Shown one piece after another: positions 45,186 to 54,842 of a stretch of 64,000 bases of DNA (its first letter is position 1; every line of letters starts with the position of its first letter). This stretch comes from Methanobrevibacter thaueri (GTDB lineage Archaea > Methanobacteriota > Methanobacteria > Methanobacteriales > Methanobacteriaceae). Below the pieces are notes generated by a model, which was not told where the DNA came from, ran no database searches, and worked only from the letters and a program-made list of their open reading frames with translations. The position numbers and the translations under genes are program-made. Where the stretch lies: positions 34,774 through 98,773 of the forward strand of contig NZ_SUTK01000003.1 in the NCBI RefSeq assembly GCF_015062905.1, in the 5' to 3' direction.

Positions 45186-45847
45186 AAAATCCCTTTTTTT
45201 GAAAGGAGTTCCCTTGGATTGTCTACAATTGCCTTCATAGCCTCTTCATGTGTCAGTCCTGCACCTAAAGCGATTTCGTATGACTTTTCAAAGGTTATTA
45301 TGTTATCAGGTGAGTGTGTATCGGTGTTCACGAGCAGATTGTTTCCCACTTCACGTGCAATGTTTGCAACATGGCCGTTTCCAAGACAATGTCCCTGCCT
45401 TGCGGAAATTTCCAGGTAAATGTCATTTTTCTTTGCTATTTCAGCTTCCTCAACGGTAATCAGGCCAGGATGGCCTAAGATGTCAACATGTTCGGATTCA
45501 ACGGCTGCCCTGTTGGTTCCTGGAGTAACGGGTTCGTTCAATGTCTCTCCATGGACAACCACAATCTTTGCTCCCAGCTCTTTGGCACGAGCTGCAATCC
45601 CGTCAATTGATTCGCATGGTGCATGGGTCACTTCGGCGCCTAAAACGACGGTTATGTCCCATTTGCTGTTGATGTCATCAATGGCGTCCTGGATGGCAGG
45701 TATTGTATCCACGTTTGACCAGTCTACATGGTCTGTTATAGCTATGGCTTCATGGTTCAGTTTCAATGCTCTTCTTGCAAGTTCTGACGGCAGAAGTTCT
45801 CCGTCACTGAATAAACTGTGCATATGTAAATCGATTCTTTTAGTCAT
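45182..45847 (-). CDS. PHP-domain phosphoesterase (histidinol-phosphatase family)
   Basis: 221 residues from the ATG at 45847. It opens with [19 protein letters not shown], the metal-binding HxHxxxSDG motif of PHP enzymes, followed by [22 protein letters not shown] and NTDTHSPD, all metal-ligand blocks. It is likely a metal-dependent phosphoesterase; histidinol phosphate or another small phosphoester is possible. A longer in-frame reading from 45919 would cross the promoter region and add an unlikely hydrophobic lead. Confidence 0.9.
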   Translation of the reverse strand: MTKRIDLHMHSLFSDGELLPSELARRALKLNHEAIAITDHVDWSNVDTIPAIQDAIDDINSKWDITVVLGAEVTHAPCESIDGIAARAKELGAKIVVVHGETLNEPVTPGTNRAAVESEHVDILGHPGLITVEEAEIAKKNDIYLEISARQGHCLGNGHVANIAREVGNNLLVNTDTHSPDNIITFEKSYEIALGAGLTHEEAMKAIVDNPRELLSKKGIL

Positions 45848-45854
45848 ATAATAA

Positions 45855-45886
45855 TTTATATAGAATATAGAATATATATTTATATA
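45855..45886. promoter_or_regulatory. Divergent promoter region between PHP gene and fprA
   Basis: Two TTTATATA boxes (45855-45862 and 45879-45886) lie in a 62-base gap between divergent genes. The first suits fprA with a short leader holding GAGGT at 45899-45903; the second, read on the opposite strand as TATATAAATATATA, suits the PHP gene. Confidence 0.5.
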
Positions 45887-45909
45887 ACCTAAAATTTTGA
45901 GGTATAAAA

Positions 45910-47133
45910 ATGAAAGCAAAAGCAGTTAAAATGGCAGATGGTGTTTATTGGGTTGGTGTAATCCATTGGCACAGCAGGACTTTCCATGGATATGGAATTC
46001 CAGGAACCACATACAATGCATATTTGGTATTCGGTGAAGAAAAAACCGTATTGATTGATAATGTTTACAGAGGAATGTTCGAGCAGTTCGATGCAAGGGT
46101 AAAGGACGCATTCGAACAGGAAGGAAAAGAATTCAAAATTGACGTATTCGTTCAAAACCACTCCGAAATGGACCATTCCACATTCTTAAGGCAAACCATA
46201 GAAGAGTACAATCCTGATGCTGAAATCTACGCATCACAAAATTGTATAAACTTCCTTGAAGCACAATATCACAATTTCGGCGATTTGGAAATCAATGCCG
46301 TAGCAACCGGTGATGAGCTGGACATCGGAGGAAGAACCCTCAAATTCATTTCAGCACCAATGCTTCACTGGCCTGACAGCATGTTCACACTGCTTGCAGA
46401 AGAAGGCATACTGTTCTCAAATGACGCATTCGGTCAGCATGTGGCTCATTCCAAAAGATTCGATGAGTTTTATGACACAAACTATCTTCTTAGGGAAGCA
46501 CAGAAATACTATGCTAACCTGGTGACTTTAGGCTCCCCAATGCTTAGGATGAAACTGGATGAATTGACCAATACAGGATTGATCAATGACATCAAGATGA
46601 TTGCACCATGTCACGGTCAAATCTGGAAAAATCCGGCTCCAATCGTTGAAAAATACAAAGAATGGGGATCAGGTGTATGTAAGGACAAAATCACAGTTAT
46701 CTTTGACACCATGCATCACTCAACCGAGAAATTGGCTTATCAAATTGCTGAAGGTATCATGAGCGAAGGAGTTGAAGTTGCAATGTACTTCATGCAGGAA
46801 GATGGTCCTGATGACGTAATTACCGATATTTTGGACTCTAAGGCAATTGCACTCGGTGCTCCTACAATGATGAACAAGCCGTTCCCAAGAATAGGTAACA
46901 TGATGTACTGGCTTGACTGTGTCAACTTCAAAGGAACCGGAAGCGAGAAAAGCGCTTTGATATTCTCATCCAAAGGATGGGGTGGAGGTGCTGTTGCAAA
47001 ACTTCAACGTGACCTTGAGGAAGCAGGATTTACCGTAACCGATACATTGGATGTATTGTTCGTCCCTGATGAGGATGTTTTAGCTGAAGCATTCGAAAAA
47101 GGTGTGGAACTCGCTCGTTCAATTAAGGAATAG
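45910..47133 (+). CDS. fprA: F420H2 oxidase, A-type flavoprotein FprA
   Basis: 407 residues, the usual FprA length. The N-terminal diiron beta-lactamase-like domain has HSEMDH (84-89), FSNDAFGQH and APCHGQIWK as iron ligands. The C-terminal flavodoxin domain begins [22 protein letters not shown], the FMN phosphate loop. In methanogens this enzyme reduces O2 to water with coenzyme F420H2, giving protection against oxygen. It stands next to a flavodoxin gene and is preceded by its own TATA box. Confidence 0.95.
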   Translation: MKAKAVKMADGVYWVGVIHWHSRTFHGYGIPGTTYNAYLVFGEEKTVLIDNVYRGMFEQFDARVKDAFEQEGKEFKIDVFVQNHSEMDHSTFLRQTIEEYNPDAEIYASQNCINFLEAQYHNFGDLEINAVATGDELDIGGRTLKFISAPMLHWPDSMFTLLAEEGILFSNDAFGQHVAHSKRFDEFYDTNYLLREAQKYYANLVTLGSPMLRMKLDELTNTGLINDIKMIAPCHGQIWKNPAPIVEKYKEWGSGVCKDKITVIFDTMHHSTEKLAYQIAEGIMSEGVEVAMYFMQEDGPDDVITDILDSKAIALGAPTMMNKPFPRIGNMMYWLDCVNFKGTGSEKSALIFSSKGWGGGAVAKLQRDLEEAGFTVTDTLDVLFVPDEDVLAEAFEKGVELARSIKE

Positions 47134-47165
47134 TCAAAAGACTATTTCCCATTATTTTTTTTAAA
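47129..47165 (+). terminator. Hairpin plus T-tract after fprA
   Basis: AATAGTC (47129-47135), an AAAA loop and GACTATT (47140-47146) form a 7-bp stem overlapping the stop codon, followed by an eight-base T run. Confidence 0.5.
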
Positions 47166-47201
47166 ATCATGATTGTTGTAAATCGCAACTAAGGTGATGA
47201 T

Positions 47202-47708
47202 ATGTCAAGCATTGTAATATATTTTTCAAGAAGTGGTGAAAACTACTTCGGAGGAGAACTCAAAAACATTGAAAAGGGAAATACCGAAGTGATTGCCGAA
47301 TACATCCAGGAACTGGATGGTGCAGACCTGTTTAAGGTTGAACCGGCAGTTGAATATCCTGCAGACTACATGGAATGCATCGATGTTGCTCAAAAGGAAC
47401 AGCAGGCAGATGCAAGGCCGGAAATCAGGGAAACTTTGGAGAGCATCGCTGAGTATGATACAGTATACATTGGATTTCCGAACTGGTGGGGCACATTGCC
47501 GATGCCAATGTTTACCCAATTGGAACAACTGGATTTTGCAGGAAAATCTGTAAAACCTTTTGTAACACATGAAGGATCAGGTTTCGGCTCATCACAAAAG
47601 GATTTGGCGAAACTGTGTGAAGGTGCAGACATTAAAAATGGTCTGTCAATTCCCGGCGCAAATGTATATGATGCAAAGGAAACCGTAAAATCATGGATTG
47701 AAGATTGA
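47202..47708 (+). CDS. Flavodoxin family protein
   Basis: 168 residues. SIVIYFSRSGENY is the FMN-phosphate loop (here longer and Asn-rich, with GNTEVIAEYIQE), YIGFPNWWGTLPMPMFTQLE and THEGSGFGSSQKDL are the isoalloxazine-contact loops of the flavodoxin_4-like group. It is probably a small FMN protein carrying electrons in the cytoplasm. GGTGAT precedes the ATG. The position 68 bases after fprA suggests a role in the same oxidative-stress response, though a terminator-like hairpin lies between. Confidence 0.9.
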   Translation: MSSIVIYFSRSGENYFGGELKNIEKGNTEVIAEYIQELDGADLFKVEPAVEYPADYMECIDVAQKEQQADARPEIRETLESIAEYDTVYIGFPNWWGTLPMPMFTQLEQLDFAGKSVKPFVTHEGSGFGSSQKDLAKLCEGADIKNGLSIPGANVYDAKETVKSWIED

Positions 47709-48389
47709 TTCAATTTTTAATTTCTTTTTTTATTATTTTATTAAAAAATCAATTTTGATATTAGATTGTTTTTGTCATATATTTTTTATATTTCTTTTCT
47801 AGAAAATGGTTTATGTAAATTATTTGCTATATTAGTTGAATGGTCTCGCATTTCTTATAGTTACTATTTAAATAATATTCATGAAAAAAAATATGTTTAT
47901 ATATTGTTATTTTTGTTATTTTGTTCATTTATTAATATTTTTTATTATCAAAAGTTTTAAATAATAATTTATATTAATATATTTGTACGCAATAGTTATT
48001 TAAAGAAATATAGTTATTGTTAAAAAATGAATATTTTTTAAAAAATATTTATTTAAATGAAAAATCAATTAATAAAAATTTGATTTACACATAATTTAAA
48101 TAATATATAATGTGATTTATTCGTTAGATCAAATCTTAAAATAAATATAAAAAATCAAATGTACGCAGAATTTAGCTGAGAATGATTGGTATTTTTCGGT
48201 TTAGTGCTGTTGATAGTGTGCATGATTGGCCAGTGGCCAGTTCTGTTTCGTTATTAATGGGCATGCTGATAATTGGGGATATTATTTATTAAGATGTTTA
48301 AATTAACTGGAAATAAATTTAATTTATATTATTAAATTATTGAATTTGATTAGTTTATATTTTGATTTGACTCTCATTTGAGGGAAAAA
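47709..48389 (+). other. Long AT-rich intergenic region before the adhesin gene
   Basis: About 680 bases. Most is very AT-rich without a credible gene; the 64-codon frame at 47766 has no ribosome site and low-complexity content. A patch at about 48170-48280 is clearly richer in G and C and includes the repeat GGCCAGTGGCCAG; it could be a small gene, an RNA or a fragment. TATA-like sequence near 48350 may serve the adhesin. Confidence 0.4.
48182..48292 (+). CDS. Possible 36-residue small protein
   Basis: An ATG at 48182 opens 36 codons through the G/C-richer patch, encoding a part hydrophobic peptide (MIGIFRFSAVDSVHDWPVAS, ending LIIGDIIY). A weak GCTGAG precedes it. The compositional contrast with its surroundings is the main argument; no homologue is recognised. 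Confidence 0.2.
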   Translation: MIGIFRFSAVDSVHDWPVASSVSLLMGMLIIGDIIY

Positions 48390-51300
48390 ATGAAATTTAA
48401 TAAACTATTTAAAATTTTATTGGTATTGATTGTATTATTAGTATTTTTGAATGCTGTTGCGGCTTCAGATGAAATGGATTCATTTGGGGTTGGAGCAGAA
48501 GATGGTAATTTGGCTGTAGAAAATAATGATGTTTCTGATGCTTTAAAATCTTCAGATGGAGATGTTTTGGGTGACGGAAACAGTTGGTATGTAGATGCAG
48601 GTGCTGCGACTGGTGGAGACGGTTCACAATCTAGTCCTTACTCTGATTTACAAAGCGCATTATCCAATTGTAATGAGGGCGACGTTATTCACATAATGCC
48701 TGGAACATATAAAGGAACCTCTAATACAGGTTTGACAATCGGCGTTAACAACTTGACAATCGTTGCTGATGAGGGAACACCTGTTTTTGATGGTGAAAAC
48801 ACTCGTCAGATCTTTAAGATTACAGGAAATAATGTTGTTTTAAAAGGATTGCAGTTGACCAAAGGTAAAACCACTAACGGTGGTGCATTATATCTTGATG
48901 GGGACAATATTTGTGTGGATAAATGTACAATAAATTCCAATAATGCCAACAATGGCAGAGGTGGCGGAATTTATATTGCAGCCCATGAGGGTATTTCAAT
49001 CATAAATTCAAAGATTAATGGAAATAAAGCCACTTATTTCGCCGCCGGAATCTATAACACTGGTTCAAATACATTAATTGCAAATTGTAGTTTTTATGAC
49101 TCAACTGCACGTAATGCCGGTGGAATTTATTCAGATAAAAAAATAAAAATTGTTAATTCAACTGTATCTTCAGCAAAAACTACTATTATAAACATATATG
49201 GTGGTGGAATTTATCTTCAGGGTGCACGTGCTTCAGGTTCATTGATTGATAATGTCAGATTCTCATCCTGTTATTCCGACCAGGGTGGAGCAATCGCGTT
49301 AAAGGACTGTGACAATATCACTGTCAACAATTGTGAAATTTCAAATTGTATAGCTATATCTATAAACGATGTATATAATGGTGATGGTGCAGGAATTTGG
49401 ATGAACGGAAAAAATAACGTTATCAACAATACTCGTATGCATGATAATAATGCACCAGGTTATGGTGTTGTGTATGTTCATGATTCCTCAGAAAACACTA
49501 TAATTAATAATTGTTCATTCTATAGGAATACTGCAGATTATGATGGTTCAGCAATATACTCTATTGCTAGCAATGTAATAATAAATAATTCAGAGTTCGT
49601 TAAAAATCATTGTTCCAGATATGGTGGTGCAATATGTATCAAATATGGTGAGAATGATTCAGTCCTAAACTCTAAATTTGAGGGTAATTATGCGGAAAAA
49701 GGTGGAGCTATTTATCTTGGACCCGGTGCCTATTGTAAAGATCCGAAAGTGGATAACTGTACCTTTGTAAACAATGGAGTATTTCCGAAACCTCCATTTG
49801 ATAGAAATATGACTAAAGGTGGAGCAATATTTTCATTAGCTTACAATCCTACCATAACTAATTCAAATTTCACTCATAATGTTGGACTTATGGGTGGAGC
49901 AATAGTGTTTGAGTATGGACACAATACCCTTGAAAATGATACTTTTGTAGGAAATATCGCTGAAAGATATGGTGGTGGAGCAATCTCCAGTACTAGGCAA
50001 GGCGATACCATAAACAACTGTACATTCATCAATAATCAGGCTAAAGGATATGGTGGAGCTATAGGTGCTGATTATCCGACAATCACAAATTCTAAATTTA
50101 TTGGAAACACTGCTTTCCATGGTGGAGCGATTTGCACTATCCTTGCAAATGTTTCAAATTCAGAGTTTTATGACAATTCCGCTGATGATGGATGGTATAT
50201 AGTGGCTGCTACTGAATTGATTGAAAACAATAACGTTCATCCTGGACAAGATTCCATTTCATTACATCATACAAAGTATATGTACATGACTTATGATTCA
50301 AAAAAAGGAATAACATATGTGGATGGCTATACTGCATTTTGTGTTGAAGAAGATGCAGATGCTCCAAAATATGGAGTAATGTGGGAAGATTTAAGGTTTT
50401 TACAAAACTCCTTATCTGAAGAGTATGTAGGTGAATATCTTAAAATTTTAATGTTCAAATATTGGAATGATGAATCCGATTATGCATCATTCAGAGATAT
50501 AATAAACATCTTCACTGATCATGATTTCAAAAGCAACAACAACGCGATTGTTAATGATGTCGTTTCACTGTATGATTCCGGATTCAGAGTCCCAACCAAT
50601 GGTGCATTAAGATTAAATGATGACGGAACCGTAGAGATTTTTAACTTCGGAGAAATAATTGTCCCTTCATCAACTCAAAACGTATTCGTGTTCACTGTAA
50701 ACAAGACAAACTTGACAGTTGAAAAAGAGGTTTTAACCAATCCTGTAGTAATCGGAAAACAGGTTGACTTTAATATCACTGTTAAAAACACAGGGGAATG
50801 CAATCTTACATCAGTATGGATAAACGAAACAGGATTCAGCAATGGATTGGTATATGATTCATTCAGATCCCCATTCAATTGGAATTATGATGCAACTAAA
50901 AATCTTTGGATACTGAACGAAACATTAGAAATCGGCAAAACTGCATTTGTTATTCTAACTTTCAATGTAACAGACTCAGGAATAATGGAGAACAACGTTT
51001 CTGTAGGATTTTCCAATCATACTTTCGGAAATGACACTGTCATTTTCCCGGTCTATATTCCGAATATGACCGTAGAAAAAGTCTCTCTGACTCCGGAAGT
51101 TACAGTTGGAATGCCTGCGTTTTTCATGATTCGCATCAACAATACAGGCGAATGTGAATTAAGCAATATTAATGTTACTGAAATGAATTCCCAAGGTTTA
51201 AGTTATCAGGACTTTTCCGATACAACCGGTAAATGGATTTTTATCGGTACAATGGACAAACCTAAATGGCAATACAACGGCACCCTGCAGGTGGGTGAGT

Positions 51301-51977
51301 CTGCCGAGATAATGGTGATATATAACACTTTAAAGGCAGGTACCTTCACTAATGTAGTGGCTGTTGACAACAACCAGACAGAGGGCAGCGGTAAAAACGA
51401 CACTGTTATCCATGAGCCTATGTTAAGTGTTGTAAAAATTACCATGACTCCAAAGGTCGCTGTTGGCGAGTTAACAAGCTTCCTTATTCGTGTTACAAAT
51501 ACTGGAGACTGTGATTTGGAAGATGTCTATGTAAAAGAGCTCAAATTCGATGGTTTGGTTTATGATCATTTCACATCAGTTTCAGGCAGATGGTCCTTTG
51601 ATGGCAAAAATAAATGGACTTATGATGGCATTTTGGCTGAAGGTGAAAGGTCTCAGTTTACAGTATTCTTTAAAACCATTAAGGTAGGTAATTTCACTAA
51701 CATCGTTGTTGCAGGCAGTAATTCAACCAATGAAACAACTGCAAAGAATGTTACAGAAACATTTGAAAATAAAACCGACAACAACAATACCAATAATACA
51801 AATAACTCAAACAACAAAAATAGGAAAAATGATACTACAAACACAACCTCTAATGTACCTGAAGATTTGAAGGGAACTGATGTGGACTTAAAAAGGGCAA
51901 CTGGTAATCCTCTGTTTGCTTTATTGGCTGTTCTTTTGATTCTTAGTGTATCAGGAATTAGAAAATTTAAAAAATAA
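48390..51977 (+). CDS. Adhesin-like surface protein: beta-helix, thioester-like domain, DUF11-type repeats, C-terminal anchor
   Basis: 1195 residues. A signal peptide (KFNKLFKILLVLIVLL, cut near AVAAS) leads into a parallel beta-helix (about 60-600) with repeated NxxxGGAIY turns. Around residues 630-720, AFCVEEDADAPKYG and IINIFTDHDF resemble a TQXA thioester domain. Three repeats of about 110 residues follow (openings LTVEKEVLTNPVVIG, MTVEKVSLTPEVTVG, LSVVKITMTPKVAVG), then an Asn/Thr linker and a final helix with KKFKK-type basic end. This is the typical layout of Methanobrevibacter adhesin-like proteins, displayed outside the wall. The ATG at 48390 has GAGGGA upstream; an in-frame TTG lies at 48378. 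Confidence 0.92.
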   Translation: MKFNKLFKILLVLIVLLVFLNAVAASDEMDSFGVGAEDGNLAVENNDVSDALKSSDGDVLGDGNSWYVDAGAATGGDGSQSSPYSDLQSALSNCNEGDVIHIMPGTYKGTSNTGLTIGVNNLTIVADEGTPVFDGENTRQIFKITGNNVVLKGLQLTKGKTTNGGALYLDGDNICVDKCTINSNNANNGRGGGIYIAAHEGISIINSKINGNKATYFAAGIYNTGSNTLIANCSFYDSTARNAGGIYSDKKIKIVNSTVSSAKTTIINIYGGGIYLQGARASGSLIDNVRFSSCYSDQGGAIALKDCDNITVNNCEISNCIAISINDVYNGDGAGIWMNGKNNVINNTRMHDNNAPGYGVVYVHDSSENTIINNCSFYRNTADYDGSAIYSIASNVIINNSEFVKNHCSRYGGAICIKYGENDSVLNSKFEGNYAEKGGAIYLGPGAYCKDPKVDNCTFVNNGVFPKPPFDRNMTKGGAIFSLAYNPTITNSNFTHNVGLMGGAIVFEYGHNTLENDTFVGNIAERYGGGAISSTRQGDTINNCTFINNQAKGYGGAIGADYPTITNSKFIGNTAFHGGAICTILANVSNSEFYDNSADDGWYIVAATELIENNNVHPGQDSISLHHTKYMYMTYDSKKGITYVDGYTAFCVEEDADAPKYGVMWEDLRFLQNSLSEEYVGEYLKILMFKYWNDESDYASFRDIINIFTDHDFKSNNNAIVNDVVSLYDSGFRVPTNGALRLNDDGTVEIFNFGEIIVPSSTQNVFVFTVNKTNLTVEKEVLTNPVVIGKQVDFNITVKNTGECNLTSVWINETGFSNGLVYDSFRSPFNWNYDATKNLWILNETLEIGKTAFVILTFNVTDSGIMENNVSVGFSNHTFGNDTVIFPVYIPNMTVEKVSLTPEVTVGMPAFFMIRINNTGECELSNINVTEMNSQGLSYQDFSDTTGKWIFIGTMDKPKWQYNGTLQVGESAEIMVIYNTLKAGTFTNVVAVDNNQTEGSGKNDTVIHEPMLSVVKITMTPKVAVGELTSFLIRVTNTGDCDLEDVYVKELKFDGLVYDHFTSVSGRWSFDGKNKWTYDGILAEGERSQFTVFFKTIKVGNFTNIVVAGSNSTNETTAKNVTETFENKTDNNNTNNTNNSNNKNRKNDTTNTTSNVPEDLKGTDVDLKRATGNPLFALLAVLLILSVSGIRKFKK

Positions 51978-51978
51978 A

Positions 51979-52018
51979 TAGAAGTTTTTTAACTTCTACT
52001 TTTTTCTCTTTTTTTTTA
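51979..52018 (+). terminator. Strong hairpin plus T-tracts after the adhesin gene
   Basis: TAGAAGTT (51979-51986), a TTTT loop and AACTTCTA (51991-51998) make a perfect 8-bp stem just past the stop, followed by CTTTTTTCTCTTTTTTTTT. Confidence 0.65.
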
Positions 52019-52173
52019 ATGTTTATTTTAAAACTAGTTTTTTTGGCCAATCGTCAAATCATTTGGCAAACATTATGAATCTGCGTTTAGATACTCTCAA
52101 AATCTTTTTAAATTATTTTTATCACTGAATAATCTTTAAAGAAAACAATTCATATATCCTTTCAATGATTAAC

Positions 52174-52181
52174 TTTATATA
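52174..52181 (+). promoter_or_regulatory. Candidate TATA box of the 40-residue protein gene
   Basis: TTTATATA about 55 nt upstream of the small gene's ATG, with a GTGAGGTG ribosome site in between, supports a real transcription unit. Confidence 0.4.
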
Positions 52182-52235
52182 GGATATTTTACAAAATAAT
52201 ATTTAGGCATAACTAAATTAATGTGAGGTGTAATT

Positions 52236-52358
52236 ATGAGTGATATGGCCGAAGCAAGAAGACATATGCATGAAAGACAGGAACTAGAAAAGAAAAAAAG
52301 TAAATCTAAAGTCAGAAAAGTCAAAAACTTCTTTTTTGGATGCTGTAAAAACAAATAA
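52236..52358 (+). CDS. Small basic protein, 40 residues, C-terminal Cys pair
   Basis: The frame MSDMAEARRHMHERQELEKK continues Lys-rich and ends FFFGCCKNK. It starts with an ATG preceded at ideal distance by GAGGTG (52225-52230), has a TATA box further upstream, and lies between a strong terminator and pantoate kinase. The basic helix and aromatic/Cys end could bind nucleic acid or membrane, or be modified at the Cys pair. No family is recognised; function unknown. Confidence 0.6.
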   Translation: MSDMAEARRHMHERQELEKKKSKSKVRKVKNFFFGCCKNK

Positions 52359-52447
52359 TGTTGGATTAATCTTTTAATTTTCTAATTTTTTTCAAAATCA
52401 AATTATTTTTAAAAAATTTTAATTAATTTAAAAACATAATATAAATT

Positions 52448-53293
52448 ATGTCAAATTCAGTTTTTGTTCCTGGCCACATTACCGGGTTTTTCACTATAGA
52501 AGACCATGACATAACTCTTAAAAAGGGGTCATGCGGTGCAGGATTCTTATTGTCTCAAGGAGTCAAGACAACTGTTTCGAATTCCAGTGAATTAACGGTT
52601 GATGTTAATCAGGGAGGCTCAACGGTAATCGATGAGGTCTTAAATATTTTGGAAATTGACACTGATTTTAAAGTCACACAGGACATTCAGCTGCCTATTG
52701 GGGCAGGATTCGGAACGTCTGCCGCTTCAGCGCTGAGTCTGACTCTTGCCCTGAATGAGTTTTTGGATTTGAGCTATTCGGCTGAATTGTGCGGTCAGAT
52801 TGCACACATGGCTGAAGTCAACCTGGGTGCAGGTTTGGGCGATGTTATTGCACAGACTGGACAGGGTATGGTTTTAAGGGTTGAGCCAGGCGCTCCGGGA
52901 ATTGGCAAGATCAAATCATTCAAGCATGAATGCTTTGTGGCATGGAAGACTTTTGGAGGCATTGAAACCTCAAGTATCATTCAAGATCCGCACCATAAGC
53001 AGGTGATATCCGATGTGGGCTTGAAATATCTTGAATATTTTGAGGAAAAGCCGAGCCTAAGGAATTTCCTGGATTTTTCAAACAGGTTTTCCCATGAGAC
53101 AAAATTGATGTCGGAGGATGTGAAAAATCTAGTTGATTATTTTGATTCCAGGCCTGATATTTTAGGCACTTCCATGGCTATGCTTGGAAATACGGTATTT
53201 GCATTTGCCGAAAATGAAGATGCCTTCAAAAATGTGGAAGTTGAAAACTTGCATATAGATAAACTCAACAATGTCGGGATAGTTTATGATTAA
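52448..53293 (+). CDS. Pantoate kinase (archaeal, GHMP superfamily)
   Basis: 281 residues. FVPGHITGFFTIEDHD opens the GHMP fold, and LPIGAGFGTSAASALSLTLALNE is the ATP-binding Pro-rich Gly loop. GAGLGDVIAQTGQGMVLRVEPGAPG is characteristic of archaeal pantoate kinase (COG1829 type), which phosphorylates pantoate in the archaeal route to coenzyme A. Its stop overlaps the next gene by eight bases. There is no phosphopantothenate synthetase in the window. Confidence 0.88.
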   Translation: MSNSVFVPGHITGFFTIEDHDITLKKGSCGAGFLLSQGVKTTVSNSSELTVDVNQGGSTVIDEVLNILEIDTDFKVTQDIQLPIGAGFGTSAASALSLTLALNEFLDLSYSAELCGQIAHMAEVNLGAGLGDVIAQTGQGMVLRVEPGAPGIGKIKSFKHECFVAWKTFGGIETSSIIQDPHHKQVISDVGLKYLEYFEEKPSLRNFLDFSNRFSHETKLMSEDVKNLVDYFDSRPDILGTSMAMLGNTVFAFAENEDAFKNVEVENLHIDKLNNVGIVYD

Positions 53294-53801
53294 GTTATGT
53301 TATGATGTAAAAAAATATCGCAGTGATCTGCTAGAACTGGTTGAAGCGGACGATACGGTAATTGAATTGGGATGTCATGTGGGGGGCACCACAAAACTGA
53401 TGGCTCCTGAATGTAGGGTGATTGCCGTGGACAATTCTCCTGAGGCAGTCGATGAGATGAAAAACATCGAAAATGTGCAATTCATTCCGGGGGATGTTCG
53501 CCGGCATGAGATTATTGCCGAAGCTTATAAGATTACTCAATCATGTGATGTATTGGCAATTGATTTGGGAGGAGGATATCATCCAGATACTACTTTCAAG
53601 GTGTTCTATATCTGGTCCAGCACATTCAAACCAAAACATACTGTGATAAGGAACCGAGGACTTTTGGAATTCTTCAATTCTGCGAGTGTTGGCGAGGAGG
53701 ATTACCGCACAACTACGGGTTATCTTGAAAGCTATCATGATTCGGGCATTCCTCCATTGATAAAGGAATTCGACTTGTGGACACCGAAACTCAAAAAATA
53801 G
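53286..53801 (+). CDS. Small SAM-dependent methyltransferase-like protein
   Basis: 171 residues. VIELGCHVGGTTKLMAPECRVIAVDNSPEAVDEM is the SAM-binding motif I region, with VQFIPGDVRR as the adenine-side strand and VLAIDLGGGYHPDTTFKVFYIW as motif IV. The protein is short for a full methyltransferase, and the substrate is unknown. It overlaps the pantoate kinase gene by eight bases, so both are coupled. Homologues appear widely in archaea as uncharacterised methyltransferases. Confidence 0.75.
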   Translation: MIKLCYDVKKYRSDLLELVEADDTVIELGCHVGGTTKLMAPECRVIAVDNSPEAVDEMKNIENVQFIPGDVRRHEIIAEAYKITQSCDVLAIDLGGGYHPDTTFKVFYIWSSTFKPKHTVIRNRGLLEFFNSASVGEEDYRTTTGYLESYHDSGIPPLIKEFDLWTPKLKK

Positions 53802-54042
53802 TTAAGTTTAAAATTAATATAAAATCAAATTTTTTACATATATTAAAACATGTATAGACTATCAAAGACTTTGTATTAAACTTAAAAAAATATAATAAGT
53901 GAATTTAAATCATTGTTTAGAGCATTTAATATCTTATTAATAATTCATTTAAATGGATATATCTGTTTTTATATTTTTGTATAATTACTATTATATATCA
54001 TAATCACTAAAAATATAATTCATAAGTAAAAAGGTTGTAAAA

Positions 54043-54834
54043 ATGATAGGTAAAAAAATCCGTTTAGAAAGAATCATAAATAGAAATACTGGTAGAACTG
54101 TAATTGCACCTATGGATCATGGTGTGTCAAGCGGACCGATTCCTGGAATCATCGATATGGATGAGACAGTTGAAGAGATCTCCCAAGGTGGAGCAGATGC
54201 TATTCTCATGCACAAAGGAATTGTAAAGCAAGGTCACCGTGGTTACGGTAAGGATATAGGTCTTATCGTTCACTTGTCAGCAAGTACTTCTCTTGCACCT
54301 GACCCAAACGATAAGGTTACAGTAACAAGTGTCGAAAAGGCAATTCAGTTAGGTGCCGATGCGGTATCCATTCACGTAAACCTGGGTTCAGAAACCGAAA
54401 GTCAGATGCTACAGGAATTAGGTAGCATTGCAGAAACCTGCGACTACTGGGGCATGCCTCTTCTTGCAATGATGTACCCACGTGGACAAAAGGTTGAAAA
54501 CGAGCATGATGTGGAATTCGTAAAGCATGCTGCCCGTGTAGGATCAGAACTTGGTGTGGATATTGTAAAAACCAACTACACAGGAGACCCTGATTCATTC
54601 AAAGAAGTTGTTGAAGGAGCAATTGTGCCTGTAGTAATTGCCGGCGGACCGAAAATAGACACCGATGAGGAATTGTTGCAGATGGTTAAGGATTCCCTTG
54701 AAGTCGGTGGAGCAGGAGTTGCATTTGGACGTAACCTCTTCCAGGCAGAAAACCCTGGAAAAATCACCCGTGCAATTTCCGAAATCGTCCATCATGATGC
54801 TGATGTTGACGAAGCAATGAAATTCTTAGACTAG
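54043..54834 (+). CDS. aroA': 2-amino-3,7-dideoxy-D-threo-hept-6-ulosonate (ADH) synthase
   Basis: 263 residues with a class I aldolase-like TIM barrel: [59 protein letters not shown] (probable Schiff-base Lys) and [17 protein letters not shown]. In methanogens this enzyme joins aspartate semialdehyde with a 6-deoxy-ketohexose phosphate to start aromatic amino acid synthesis. The adjacent gene encodes the next enzyme, nine bases downstream, which settles the assignment over the related fructose-bisphosphate aldolase. Confidence 0.93.
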   Translation: MIGKKIRLERIINRNTGRTVIAPMDHGVSSGPIPGIIDMDETVEEISQGGADAILMHKGIVKQGHRGYGKDIGLIVHLSASTSLAPDPNDKVTVTSVEKAIQLGADAVSIHVNLGSETESQMLQELGSIAETCDYWGMPLLAMMYPRGQKVENEHDVEFVKHAARVGSELGVDIVKTNYTGDPDSFKEVVEGAIVPVVIAGGPKIDTDEELLQMVKDSLEVGGAGVAFGRNLFQAENPGKITRAISEIVHHDADVDEAMKFLD

Positions 54835-54842
54835 GTGGAATA

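Noticed and set aside
45219..45851. Three plus-strand open frames opposite the PHP gene (up to 143 codons)
   Set aside because: They mirror a clearly conserved PHP enzyme on the other strand, lack ribosome sites and show no known motifs.
47766..47960. 64-codon frame in the spacer after the flavodoxin gene
   Set aside because: No ribosome site, low-complexity AT-rich content, no domain.
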